Assembly (NCBI GenBank): GCA_964569295.1
Contig: CAZMVU010000064.1
Location: 1-22,259 of the forward strand
Direction: 5' to 3'
Origin: CAZMVU01 sp964569295
GTDB lineage: Bacteria > Hydrogenedentota > Hydrogenedentia > Hydrogenedentales > JAGMZX01
DNA length: 22,259 nucleotides
Under the pieces are notes generated by a model. That model was given only the letters and a program-made list of their open reading frames with translations, did not search any database and was not told the DNA's origin. The translations under genes were made by a program, and so were the position numbers. Shown in pieces: positions 13,511 to 22,221 of this stretch. Position 1 is the first letter of the stretch; every line of letters starts with the position of its first letter.

Positions 13511-16105
13511 ATGAGTTTGCTCTTCAGGCTCCGCGAAAACCAGAAATATGAGATTCTCGGCGTGGTCATGTTTATGCTGACCATGCTGGTGTTCCTGGCC
13601 CTCGTGACGGATGAGGATCAGAGGGCCACGCGCCGGTCAATCGAGGGCTTGGTCGAGGTGCCGAATCTGCTCGGATGGCCTGGCGCGGTGTTCTCGGGAA
13701 GCTTGGCGATTCTGGTGGGCTACGCGGCGCATGTCATCTATTTCCTGACGCTTGTGTGGGGATTGTTGTTGTTCCGGCACCACCCGCTGAAACGGATTCC
13801 CACGCGGCTGGTGGGCATGCTGATCCTCGTGGCAGCGGTGGCGGGGCTGTTGCACCTGAACTTTTACGAGCAGAGCACACGGTCGTTGCCAGGGGGCGCT
13901 TTAGGCGCATTCATGGCGGGGCGGCTTTTCTTCCCGGCTTTCGGCTACATCGGCTCGAACGTCATCGGGATCACGATGGCCATTATCGGGGTGCTGCTGG
14001 CCACGGAGTTCATGTTTATCCATGCGGCGTTGGGGCTGCGCGCCGTGTTTGTACAGTTTGTAGGGGTAAACGGCCTGGCCGCGGCCGCCCTCGCGCACTA
14101 CGCGCGCACATGGCGTGAAGCCTGGAAAGCCCAGCGCAACACGAAGCGCCGCCGCCGGGCCCAGGCGCCCCGTGACAACGCTGCCGGAGACCATGTGCAG
14201 CCAGAAGCGCCGGCCAACGCGGCGCGGCCGCGCCCGAACCTCCACATCCCCCAACAGGCGGGCGCGGATGACAACCAGGCGCTTTTGTGGGGGCAGGGCG
14301 AAAGCGAGCCCGATGTGCCTTTCGAGGCGATCCCCAGCCTGCCGGACATGGACGGGCCGGAAACCGCGATCATGCATGCCGCCGTGCAGTTGCGCGATGC
14401 GCCGGCCGCGCCGCCGGATACCACGGACACGCCCGAGGCCCCGCAGGCTGTACCGGTAGCGGTGGAGGAGCCGGCGGAAAACAACCCCGCCGAGGACTTG
14501 CCGGACCGCATGGTGGGGCTCGAGGAACCGGACGACTCCGGGCTGGATGGCGCGGCTGCACCGCCGCGCCGCCGCATACGCCGCAAGTCCACAGCACAGA
14601 AGGTGCCCGATGAGCTGCCGCCGGACTACGAATACCCCCAAGTATATGCAAAACCGCCGCTGGACATGCTGGACGAGCCGCGCCGGAAAGTGGTGAGTAA
14701 CCTGCAGGAACAGTTGCAGAAGACCAGCGAAATCCTCGAGAAGACGCTCGAGAACTTCGGCATCGAGGCGCACGTGACCGATGTAACCCGGGGCCCGACG
14801 ATTACGCGCTTCGAGTTGCAGCCGTCGCCCGGGATCAAGGTCAACAAGTTCCTCTCGCTCGCGGACGACTTGGCGCTGGCGTTGAAGGCACACCGGGTGC
14901 GCGTTGAAGCACCGATTCCGGGCAAAGGACGTGTGGGGATCGAAGTGCCCAACGTGCAGCGCGACCAGGTGCTCGTGCGCGAGTTGCTCGAAAGTGCCAG
15001 CTTCCGCCGGCACAAGGGCATGCTTCCGCTGGCGCTCGGCAAGGACATCGCTGGCGATGTAAAGCTGGCGGATCTAGCTTCCATGCCGCATCTGCTGGTG
15101 GCCGGCGCGACAGGCTCGGGAAAGACCGTGTGTGTGAAAGCGCTCATGGCGAGTCTCCTCTTCTCGCATACGCCGGAAGAGGTGCAGCTTGTGCTCATCG
15201 ATCCGAAGATGGTGGAATTGAGCATCTTCAACGATATTCCGCACCTCATTACGCCGGTGGTCACCGACCCGAAACTGGCGGCCACCGCGCTGCAGTGGCT
15301 CATCCACGAAATGGATGAGCGGTACCGCCTCTTCGCGCACTTGCGCTGCCGCAACATCGAGGTGTATAACGAAAGCGTCGACAATGGAGAAATTGAAGTA
15401 GAGGGTGCCGAAGACAACAGCAGTTCCGTCAGTCTGGTGCGCAAGCTGCCCTATATCGTATGCATTATCGACGAGCTGGCGGACCTGATGATGTTGGCCC
15501 GGGCGGAAGTGGAGGACGCCATCGCACGGCTGGCCCAGTTGGCCCGGGCCGTGGGCATTCACCTTATTATCGCCACACAACGCCCCTCGGTGGATGTGCT
15601 CACCGGCGTTATCAAGGCGAACTTCCCGGCACGCGTGTCGTTCCAAGTGTCGTCGCGGGTGGATTCGCGCTGTATTCTCGACGAGATGGGCGCCGAGCGG
15701 CTTATCGGCAGCGGGGATATGTTGTTCCTGCCGCCGGGCCATTCGAAGCCCATCCGCGTGCAGGGTGCGTTTGTGAGCGATCGGGAGATGAATGATCTCA
15801 TTTCCTACTTGAAGACCCAGGCCCCGCCGCAGTATAAAGATGAAATCGAGAACTTCGGCCGCAAGGCGGAGTCGCGGGAGGACTTGCTCGAGGAAGACGA
15901 TCCGCTCTTGGACGAAGCCGTGCGGGTGGTGCTCGAAACGGGGCAAGCATCGATCTCGATGGTGCAACGCCGGCTGCGGGTGGGGTATACGCGGGCGGCA
16001 CGGCTCATCGATATGATGGAGATCAAAGGAATCGTGGGGCCGCATATCGGCAGTAAGGCGCGTGAGATTCTTGTCGACACGCCGCCGGAGGAAAACGAGG
16101 AATGA
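13511..16105 (+). CDS. ftsK: DNA translocase FtsK/SpoIIIE
   Basis: An 864-residue membrane-bound DNA pump that clears chromosomes from the division septum. The N-terminal 200 residues hold the FtsK_4TM anchor with four or five hydrophobic segments, such as YEILGVVMFMLTMLVFLALV. A Pro/Ala/Glu-rich linker follows (about 205-375). The alpha/beta motor contains the Walker A motif GATGSGKT (532-539) and a Walker B acidic pair D654/E655 in IVCIIDELADLMML. The C-terminal gamma winged helix, which reads orienting DNA sequences, shows SMVQRRLRVGYTRAARLID. The linker is short, so the protein is closer in size to SpoIIIE than to E. coli FtsK. ATG 13511 has GGGG nine bases upstream. The stop overlaps the next start in ATGA, so the downstream gene is coupled. 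Confidence 0.96.
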   Translation: MSLLFRLRENQKYEILGVVMFMLTMLVFLALVTDEDQRATRRSIEGLVEVPNLLGWPGAVFSGSLAILVGYAAHVIYFLTLVWGLLLFRHHPLKRIPTRLVGMLILVAAVAGLLHLNFYEQSTRSLPGGALGAFMAGRLFFPAFGYIGSNVIGITMAIIGVLLATEFMFIHAALGLRAVFVQFVGVNGLAAAALAHYARTWREAWKAQRNTKRRRRAQAPRDNAAGDHVQPEAPANAARPRPNLHIPQQAGADDNQALLWGQGESEPDVPFEAIPSLPDMDGPETAIMHAAVQLRDAPAAPPDTTDTPEAPQAVPVAVEEPAENNPAEDLPDRMVGLEEPDDSGLDGAAAPPRRRIRRKSTAQKVPDELPPDYEYPQVYAKPPLDMLDEPRRKVVSNLQEQLQKTSEILEKTLENFGIEAHVTDVTRGPTITRFELQPSPGIKVNKFLSLADDLALALKAHRVRVEAPIPGKGRVGIEVPNVQRDQVLVRELLESASFRRHKGMLPLALGKDIAGDVKLADLASMPHLLVAGATGSGKTVCVKALMASLLFSHTPEEVQLVLIDPKMVELSIFNDIPHLITPVVTDPKLAATALQWLIHEMDERYRLFAHLRCRNIEVYNESVDNGEIEVEGAEDNSSSVSLVRKLPYIVCIIDELADLMMLARAEVEDAIARLAQLARAVGIHLIIATQRPSVDVLTGVIKANFPARVSFQVSSRVDSRCILDEMGAERLIGSGDMLFLPPGHSKPIRVQGAFVSDREMNDLISYLKTQAPPQYKDEIENFGRKAESREDLLEEDDPLLDEAVRVVLETGQASISMVQRRLRVGYTRAARLIDMMEIKGIVGPHIGSKAREILVDTPPEENEE

Positions 16106-16581
16106 CGGGTTTTGTGCAGCAGGGCGAGAAACTGCGCGCACGGCGCGAGGAACTGGGACAGACCTTCGACGACGTCTACGCCGCGATCCATGTGCCTATC
16201 ACCTACTTGCGCGGCCTCGAATCGGGCAAGGCGCGCGAAATGCCGCCCCCGGCCTACGCCCGCGGCTTCCTCAAGAGCTACTGCCAACACCTCGAACTCG
16301 ACCCCGAACCGTTTCTCTATGCCTTTTGCGATTACCACAGCCAGCCGCCCCAACCCGTGATCCCGCGCACCTATGCCGCGCCGGTAGACAATGACCGCCC
16401 GCCATGGCTCACCGAATTCGTCGCATGGGGCGCCATAGTCGCCCTCATCCTGCTCAGCTGGGTTTCCTACGCCGTCGTCTTCCAGCCACTCATGCAGCCC
16501 GCCGAGGACCGCGTCGAGGCGGGCCAGGAAGAAGCCCCGGCCCGCGATTTCTTCCCCCTCGAGTTTCCCCAAAGCGAATAG
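16102..16581 (+). CDS. Short RodZ-like protein: HTH domain plus one membrane helix
   Basis: A 159-residue protein with an N-terminal helix-turn-helix of the RodZ type (about 7-70). It includes GEKLRARREELG, the turn VPITYLRGLESG and the characteristic PPPAYARGFLKSYCQHLELD, a segment whose aromatic residues contact MreB in RodZ. A single membrane helix follows (about 106-128). Only about 30 residues remain on the far side, ending in a Glu/Pro-rich tail, so the large periplasmic domain of E. coli RodZ is missing. Its ATG overlaps the ftsK TGA (ATGA), implying translational coupling. The context suggests a link between shape or division control and chromosome segregation. That link is inference, as is MreB binding; a membrane-bound transcription factor is the alternative. 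Confidence 0.85.
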   Translation: MTGFVQQGEKLRARREELGQTFDDVYAAIHVPITYLRGLESGKAREMPPPAYARGFLKSYCQHLELDPEPFLYAFCDYHSQPPQPVIPRTYAAPVDNDRPPWLTEFVAWGAIVALILLSWVSYAVVFQPLMQPAEDRVEAGQEEAPARDFFPLEFPQSE

Positions 16582-16702
16582 CGCCGGCATTCTGCCCGGT
16601 GGTTATACACAGCGCCTTGATAATGACCGCGCACATCCCCCCCTTGAACACGGCCTGTATGTCAACACCAAACAAATGTGCCTCTCGAAAAAAGGAGAAC
16701 CC

Positions 16703-17284
16703 ATGCCCTACTCCAAACGTGTGCAAGAAGCCTTCGACTACGCTTTCGATCTGCACCGCAATCAGGAGCGCAAAGGCAACGGCGTGCCCTACATCACCCA
16801 CCTCATGGCCGTGGCGGCCATGGTCGGCGAGTATGGCGGCGATGACAACCAGGTCATGGGCGCCCTGCTCCATGACGCTGCGGAAGATCAGGGGGGACAG
16901 GCCGTGCTCGATGCCGTGCGTGAACGCTTCGGCGATACCGTCGCGCAGTATGTCGCCGACATGAGCGACAGCCTGGCAGACACACGCACCGAGCAGAAAG
17001 CCGCCTGGCATACACGCAAGCAACAATATGTCGCCAAACTCTCCCAGAAACCGCCGGCCCTACGGCTCATCGCCGCAGCGGACAAGCTGCACAACGCCCG
17101 CTGCACCGCCCGCGACCTGCGCCAACACGGCAAACAAGTGTGGGAGCGGTTCAATGCCGGGCCCAAGGATACCCTCTGGTATTACCACGCCCTGTACGAT
17201 GGCCTCGCCCAAGGCTGGGACCATCCCATCCTCGACGAATTCGCCCGGGCTATTGACGAACTGGAAGAGGCCAACAACCGCTGA
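16703..17284 (+). CDS. Small HD phosphohydrolase, (p)ppGpp-hydrolase-like
   Basis: A 193-residue protein with an HD domain resembling the hydrolase half of RelA/SpoT proteins and stand-alone Mesh1-type enzymes. Visible motifs are GVPYITHLMAVA with H33, LLHDAAED with H57, D58, E61 and D62, and ADKLHNAR with D127 and N131. In this family these residues bind a metal ion and remove the 3' pyrophosphate of (p)ppGpp. No synthetase, TGS or ACT domain is present. Related HD proteins hydrolyse other nucleotides, so the substrate is uncertain. The start at ATG 16703 is supported by AAAGGAG ending at 16697. It lies 121 bases after the RodZ-like gene, so it may have its own promoter, although none is obvious. 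The C-terminal ~40 residues form a helical extension. Confidence 0.85.
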   Translation: MPYSKRVQEAFDYAFDLHRNQERKGNGVPYITHLMAVAAMVGEYGGDDNQVMGALLHDAAEDQGGQAVLDAVRERFGDTVAQYVADMSDSLADTRTEQKAAWHTRKQQYVAKLSQKPPALRLIAAADKLHNARCTARDLRQHGKQVWERFNAGPKDTLWYYHALYDGLAQGWDHPILDEFARAIDELEEANNR

Positions 17285-17369
17285 CAGTTCCCGGGCGCCG
17301 TACTTTTCAAACTCGTTAAGACATTATGCTGCGACAGGTTGCCGATTATGCTCGAGATTGTGTCGTTCT

Positions 17370-20300
17370 TTATGCCCCGTTACGATCTTTAAGGCACTGA
17401 TTGGCGCTCATCATAGCGGTGTCGTGCGCGGGATCCGTTGCCGCCGCCGCGCCACGCGCGATGCGTTCATAGGCGGGTGCGTCGATCGAATCGCAGAAGG
17501 CGTCAAGCTCCGCGAAATAGGGTGCGTAGCTTTCTGCGAACCCCTGGGAAACGGCTGGTCTGTCAGGGTCTTCTTCCGCACACAGATAGTGCGTGTGCCG
17601 CTGCAGGGTGTCGTTCACGTTGCCCTGGTGGCGGGCGTCGAGGCGCGCCACGCGCTGCCGGAGGTTCTGCCGGAGGTAGGCCGCTTCGTGTGGGTGCAGC
17701 GTGTTCTGCTCTTCACAATATGCGAAATCGAGCAAGGCATCATGGAAAAGCTGCAGAAACATCAGGTAGCACAGCATCGGGTCCGGGTCATCCCGGGTCC
17801 GGCTCATGAAGTCCGCCGCCTGCCAAAGCCGGTGTCCCATCATCTTTGCGCGCCCGTCGTGGGTATCGAATGAGCGCATCTCGATTTTGTTCCAGTAGTA
17901 CCAGTTCCACCAGGTGCGCAAAGCGCTTCGAAGCGAGTCGCGGCGCATGTGGTGTGCGACGGCCTGCGGCACGTACGCACAGACAAAGCCGGCGCCGGCC
18001 AAGGTTTTCGAGATATGCGTGTCTTCGCCGTTGGTGCGGTGTTTCTCGTCGTAGCCGCCGGCATCGAGCACTGTTTCGCGCCGGAAGCATGCCGTGGCGC
18101 CGTATAAGAAGTGGACGGGCTGCAAACGCGTGTTGCCCCACTCCTGGGCCATCGTGGCCGTGCGGAACCGGTCGCCCGGCGCATCGCGAAAGGTCTCGAG
18201 CAGCCGCCCGCCGGCGCCAGCGAGGTTTGCGGGCGCCTGCGCGATTTCCATGGCGAGATGCCGGAGATAACCGCGTTCCGGCCACGCATCGGTATCCACC
18301 GCCGCCAGCCAGTCGCAGCGTGCGTGGAGAAACGCCGTGTTGCGTGCGGCCGCCAAACCACGGTTATGCGCATGGTGAATCACGGTCACCGGGAATGCCT
18401 GTGCCACCGCGATGCTGTTGTCGCGGGTGCCATCGTTCACGACGATTACTTCCGTGAGTGGGTGGTCCTGGGCAAAAATACCCTCGAGACAGCGCCGCAC
18501 GTACGCCTCCACGTTGTACACGGGCAGGTAGAAACCGAAGCGCACATGCCGCGGCCAGACGCCGGCATACAGCGGGTCCGGGTGGGCGTCTTGTTTAAGC
18601 GCCTCGATATCCGCTTGCCCGGGGGCGGCGGCCAGTGACCGCTCGATGAGCTGCGTGCGCATGGTTGTTTCGCCGCGCTGGCTCAGCCAGCGAATCATGA
18701 AGTTAACCGTCGCAAGACACGCCGGCGCCGCTGCGATCGCCGACACCGCCAACGCGTAGGCCGCTTGCGTCTGCCCGCTGCCGAGCAGAAATTTCCCCAG
18801 GGCATGGACCAGCCAGGGCTCGCCATGGGCCAGGACCGGCTCGACCAGCGCCGAAGCCTCACCCGGCTGGCCGGGCAATTGCAGCACCCGCAGCACGAGC
18901 CGGTCGGCATCGCGGTGCACGGCGGGGGCCAGGGCGGCCAGGGCTGCTTCGTTACGCTGCACGGCATAGAAGTAGAGAAGTCCGCCGTAGTCCCCATCCG
19001 ACTCGGCCTGTTCGCGCAAATGGCGCTCCTGCCAATCCGCCGCCGCGATCGGGGGCTGCTCGATGCGTGCCGCATGGTCCCTCACGTACCGCCGGAGCGG
19101 TTCTTCCGGCAGTTTGCGCCCGGAAACCGGCAGCGCCACTTCGATGATGCTCTGCACCTCATTCTGCAACACCTGCGCCATCTCGTCACGTCCGACGGCC
19201 GCACACTTGGGGATGAGTTCCAAGCGATAGGCGGCATCCAGATCGAAGGCCTTGCATTCGCGCAAGAGCAGGTCGACGGCCTGCTCGCGCGCGCCGCACT
19301 CCCACAGCAACCGCCCCAGCAACGTTACGCCGCTGCGGTTTTCGGGATCCAAGCGGCGGGCCGTCTCGAGGTGTTCCAAGGCCGCCGCATCGTCGCCCCG
19401 CCCATGCTGCATGCGCGCCAGGCGGATGTGCGCCTCCGCATGCAGCCATTCGACGCGGGTCTCGCGGCAGGGCAGCGCCCAGAGCCAGCGCGTGTACAGC
19501 CAGGTGTGCCAGCCACCGAACAGAAACGCGGCCGGCTCGGCGCACGGTGCCTTCACCGTGATGCGGAGAAAGAGTTCTTCGAGCTGGGTCTGTCCCAAAA
19601 GGGCGCATATCATCGAGGCCGTCAACCCGAATACCGCCGAGTCCGGTGCCAACCCGACAGCGGCCCTAAAGGCGCGGTATATCTCGGCCGCATTTCTCGG
19701 GTCCGGGCCGCGGTCGCGCTCGTAGGCCAGCGCGTGCCCGAAGCCCGCCCACGAACGTGCATCCTCCGGGTAATCCGCTGTAAGCCCACGCGCCACCCTG
19801 CGCTCGACTTCCGTGTACGCCGCATACTGCGATGCGCCATACATGAGCAGTGTTTGCACCGCCTGCTCCTGCGCCGGCAATGAGCGGAAACGGCGCCCGC
19901 TGTCGGGTTGACGCGCAATGTGGTCCAGCAGGGCATCATACCGCCGCTCACCCGCCAGCGCCTGCACACGCGCCTGCCCACGCTGTGCAATCGCCGCGCG
20001 CTCGGTTTCGTGCTCGATGTAGTACGCTATCTTCTCCTCGAGATCCGCCATGCCGTAGAGCACGATCTCGCGCCCGTCCTCGAAACAGTCGTGCACCTCC
20101 TGGTTGCTGTCTTCGAGCAGCGCCATCGCCCCGCACGCCATCGTCTCGAACACACGCAGGTTCAACTCACCGCGTACGGAATGGTTGAACACGATCTTCG
20201 CCCGGTTGTGCAGGCGCACATAGTCCTCTCGCCAGAGATCCGTCGTCAACACCACATGGTAGCGGCCACACAGCTCGGCAAGACGCTGAAAAAAATGCGC

Positions 20301-20789
20301 ACGCTCGCGCCGGTGCACCGTGTTCAGGTTGCCCACATATAGCACATCGATATCCCGGTGCAACCCGAGATCGCGATGGAGCAGGCTGTTGAATGCGTAA
20401 ATTGGAAGCGCATAACTCGGCGAAACAAATCGGTTCGTGAGCACGGATACGCCCGGTTTGTCGGACACCACCACATCGTAGCGGCCGAGATTGAACTCCT
20501 GCGCGCCGAAGAACAGATTCCAGTCGCCTGCCACTGCCGCTGTGCGGAACGGCGCCTCCTCGATCCCCAACGGCGGCGGGTCGTTCTCGGGTGTCCATAC
20601 CACCATGAGATCCGGCCGCCAATCGCCCAGCACATCGTTTACGACATCATGGATCGTGTGCCGTTCGGGTCGGTAGCGGTAGTCTGCGCCTTCGCGCGCG
20701 CTGATGCTGCGTATCTCGTGCGGTCCCCGGTATTGTTTCAGGGTCGCGCAGTCACAGAAAAATGGCAGACCGTGGGATAAAACACGCAT
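17370..20789 (-). CDS. Two-domain glycosyltransferase: CgeB-like, TPR-like middle, family 2
   Basis: An 1139-residue protein with no signal peptide or membrane segments. Residues 1-290 resemble CgeB/spore-maturation-type GT-B glycosyltransferases, with YVGNLN (151-156) and the hallmark GELNLRVFETMACGAM (207-222). Residues ~300-730 form a helical region with TPR-like pieces such as DAAALEHLETARRLDPENRS. From about 745 a GT-A family 2 domain begins (YLPVYNVEAYVRRCLEGIF), with D786 in VVNDGT, the metal-binding D832-T-D834 and an ED pair at 922-923 in NGEDTHIS as the likely base. The ~130-residue tail is helical. The two active sites suggest sequential sugar additions to a polysaccharide or protein. 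ATG 20789 follows AAGGA by eleven bases. It lies 101 bases downstream of the aminotransferase on the same strand and is perhaps co-transcribed. Confidence 0.88.
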   Translation of the reverse strand: MRVLSHGLPFFCDCATLKQYRGPHEIRSISAREGADYRYRPERHTIHDVVNDVLGDWRPDLMVVWTPENDPPPLGIEEAPFRTAAVAGDWNLFFGAQEFNLGRYDVVVSDKPGVSVLTNRFVSPSYALPIYAFNSLLHRDLGLHRDIDVLYVGNLNTVHRRERAHFFQRLAELCGRYHVVLTTDLWREDYVRLHNRAKIVFNHSVRGELNLRVFETMACGAMALLEDSNQEVHDCFEDGREIVLYGMADLEEKIAYYIEHETERAAIAQRGQARVQALAGERRYDALLDHIARQPDSGRRFRSLPAQEQAVQTLLMYGASQYAAYTEVERRVARGLTADYPEDARSWAGFGHALAYERDRGPDPRNAAEIYRAFRAAVGLAPDSAVFGLTASMICALLGQTQLEELFLRITVKAPCAEPAAFLFGGWHTWLYTRWLWALPCRETRVEWLHAEAHIRLARMQHGRGDDAAALEHLETARRLDPENRSGVTLLGRLLWECGAREQAVDLLLRECKAFDLDAAYRLELIPKCAAVGRDEMAQVLQNEVQSIIEVALPVSGRKLPEEPLRRYVRDHAARIEQPPIAAADWQERHLREQAESDGDYGGLLYFYAVQRNEAALAALAPAVHRDADRLVLRVLQLPGQPGEASALVEPVLAHGEPWLVHALGKFLLGSGQTQAAYALAVSAIAAAPACLATVNFMIRWLSQRGETTMRTQLIERSLAAAPGQADIEALKQDAHPDPLYAGVWPRHVRFGFYLPVYNVEAYVRRCLEGIFAQDHPLTEVIVVNDGTRDNSIAVAQAFPVTVIHHAHNRGLAAARNTAFLHARCDWLAAVDTDAWPERGYLRHLAMEIAQAPANLAGAGGRLLETFRDAPGDRFRTATMAQEWGNTRLQPVHFLYGATACFRRETVLDAGGYDEKHRTNGEDTHISKTLAGAGFVCAYVPQAVAHHMRRDSLRSALRTWWNWYYWNKIEMRSFDTHDGRAKMMGHRLWQAADFMSRTRDDPDPMLCYLMFLQLFHDALLDFAYCEEQNTLHPHEAAYLRQNLRQRVARLDARHQGNVNDTLQRHTHYLCAEEDPDRPAVSQGFAESYAPYFAELDAFCDSIDAPAYERIARGAAAATDPAHDTAMMSANQCLKDRNGA

Positions 20790-20890
20790 AAGCGCCGCTA
20801 TCCTTAAAGCTCAAGACACAGGAGCCTCATCGAACACACCACGTACCATACCAGCAGTAAAGCGGGCTCGGGTAGAGGTTATCCAAGCCG

Positions 20891-22150
20891 TCAGCGTCCT
20901 TTTCCAACGCGCTCCCACGCCTTGTCGAGGATGTTGAAGGCGCGGTCGATCTCGGTGTTGTCGATGACAAGCGGCGGGCTCACGCGCAGGACCTTGTTGG
21001 CCAGGGGCCCGAGGAAATGCACGCCGAGACCGTCGGCGCCGTAGTAGGCTTCGCGCACGCAACGGTTTGCGGTGTCGGCGTCGGTCATCTCGACCCCGTA
21101 CACGAGCCCCTCGCCGCGAACGGCGTTGATAAACGGGAACTTTTCGAGCAGGGCATCCAGACCGGTGCGCACCTTTTCGGCGGCGGCGCGGCACTGCTGG
21201 AGCACATTCTCGGCCTCGAACACATCGAGCACGGCGCACACCGCCGCGCAGGCCTCGGGATTCGCCGAGAAGGTGTCCGACGCTTCGCCGTAGTCCAGGG
21301 TGTCGATGAGGCCGGCAGGGCCCACGACGGCGGCGGCGGGCACGCCGTTGCCCAGGCCTTTCCCGAGCACGACGAGGTCCGGCGAGACCCCGTAGGCTTG
21401 GAAGGCGTACATGTGGCCGGTGCGGCCGTGACAGGCCTGGACCTCGTCGAAGATGAGCGGCACGTCGTGTTCGGTGCACCAATGGGCGAGAAGCTGGTGG
21501 TACCAGGCGGGCGGATGGAAGGAGCCCGCTGCGCCCAGGTACGGCTCGGTAATGAGCAACGCCACCTGATCCGGGTGCATGCGGGTGATCGTGTCGAGTT
21601 CCTGCTCGATGTCGGACGGGGTGGTGGTGGCATCATGCGGGAAGGTAAGGAAGTGCACGTTCGGGTTCGGGCTCGTTTCCCCCGAGACATCGCCCGCGAG
21701 TCCTTTCTTGCCGTGGAAGCCGCCGCGGGTGGCGAGCAGAATATGGCGCTTCGGCCGCCGGTGGATCGCGCACCACATGGCTTTCTGGATAGCCTCGGAA
21801 CCGCTCGCCGCCCACAGCACGCGTTGCGCGGCCGGGATGCCCAGGCTGGCGGCCAGCCGCTCGCTCGCTTCGACGAGCAGCGGGGTGAGCATGTTGTAGG
21901 CGGTACGGGGGAGTTGGGCGCGGTAGTGGGCCAAACGCTCTTCGAACAGCGGATGCGCGTGGCCCAGATTCGCCACGAGCACGCCCGCGGCAAAATCGAT
22001 GAGCTGGCGGCCATCCACCGTGGTCAGGCGCGTGCCCCGGGCCTCGGTTATCACCGCACGCGTAGGGGTGAAGGTGTCCTGTCCCCGGCCGATGATGGCC
22101 TCTGCACGGGCACGCAGGGCGTTGCCTTGTTCTTCGTGAGGGTGTTCCAT
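20891..22150 (-). CDS. Class III pyridoxal-phosphate aminotransferase
   Basis: A 419-residue fold type I PLP enzyme of the class III family, which includes 4-aminobutyrate, ornithine, acetylornithine and related aminotransferases. Visible features are the N-terminal DFAAGVLVANLGHAHP, the phosphate-binding AASGSEA (114-120), GGFHGKKG (143-150), TEPYLGAAGSFHPP (201-214), the cofactor aspartate D235 in IFDEVQACHGRTG and the Schiff-base lysine K264 in VLGKGLGNGVP. All key residues are present and length is normal. The amino donor cannot be fixed from these motifs. ATG 22150 was chosen, with GGGGAA upstream; the GTG at 22177 has no spaced ribosome site. The glycosyltransferase fusion follows on the same strand. 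A role in making an amino-sugar or other surface precursor for it is speculative. Confidence 0.92.
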   Translation of the reverse strand: MEHPHEEQGNALRARAEAIIGRGQDTFTPTRAVITEARGTRLTTVDGRQLIDFAAGVLVANLGHAHPLFEERLAHYRAQLPRTAYNMLTPLLVEASERLAASLGIPAAQRVLWAASGSEAIQKAMWCAIHRRPKRHILLATRGGFHGKKGLAGDVSGETSPNPNVHFLTFPHDATTTPSDIEQELDTITRMHPDQVALLITEPYLGAAGSFHPPAWYHQLLAHWCTEHDVPLIFDEVQACHGRTGHMYAFQAYGVSPDLVVLGKGLGNGVPAAAVVGPAGLIDTLDYGEASDTFSANPEACAAVCAVLDVFEAENVLQQCRAAAEKVRTGLDALLEKFPFINAVRGEGLVYGVEMTDADTANRCVREAYYGADGLGVHFLGPLANKVLRVSPPLVIDNTEIDRAFNILDKAWERVGKGR

Positions 22151-22173
22151 GGTACTGCGTTTCCCCGTTTGGG

Positions 22174-22221
22174 GCACCCTGCTCAGGTGCGCCCACTCAA
22201 ACCATTAGTGCCTTAGGCACT
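22174..22221. promoter_or_regulatory. Inverted repeats upstream of the aminotransferase
   Basis: GCACC (22174-22178) pairs with GGTGC (22186-22190). Further out, AGTGCC (22207-22212) and GGCACT (22216-22221) form a perfect 6-base inverted repeat around TTA. The latter may be an operator or the end of a transcription unit outside the window. No promoter could be assigned with confidence. Confidence 0.3.

Noticed and set aside
15074..16141. Minus-strand frame opposite the ftsK motor domain
   Set aside because: Antisense to highly conserved FtsK motifs, with no start signal.
22151..22177. GTG 22177 as the aminotransferase start
   Set aside because: No ribosome binding site at proper spacing; the nine added residues lie in a hairpin-forming stretch.
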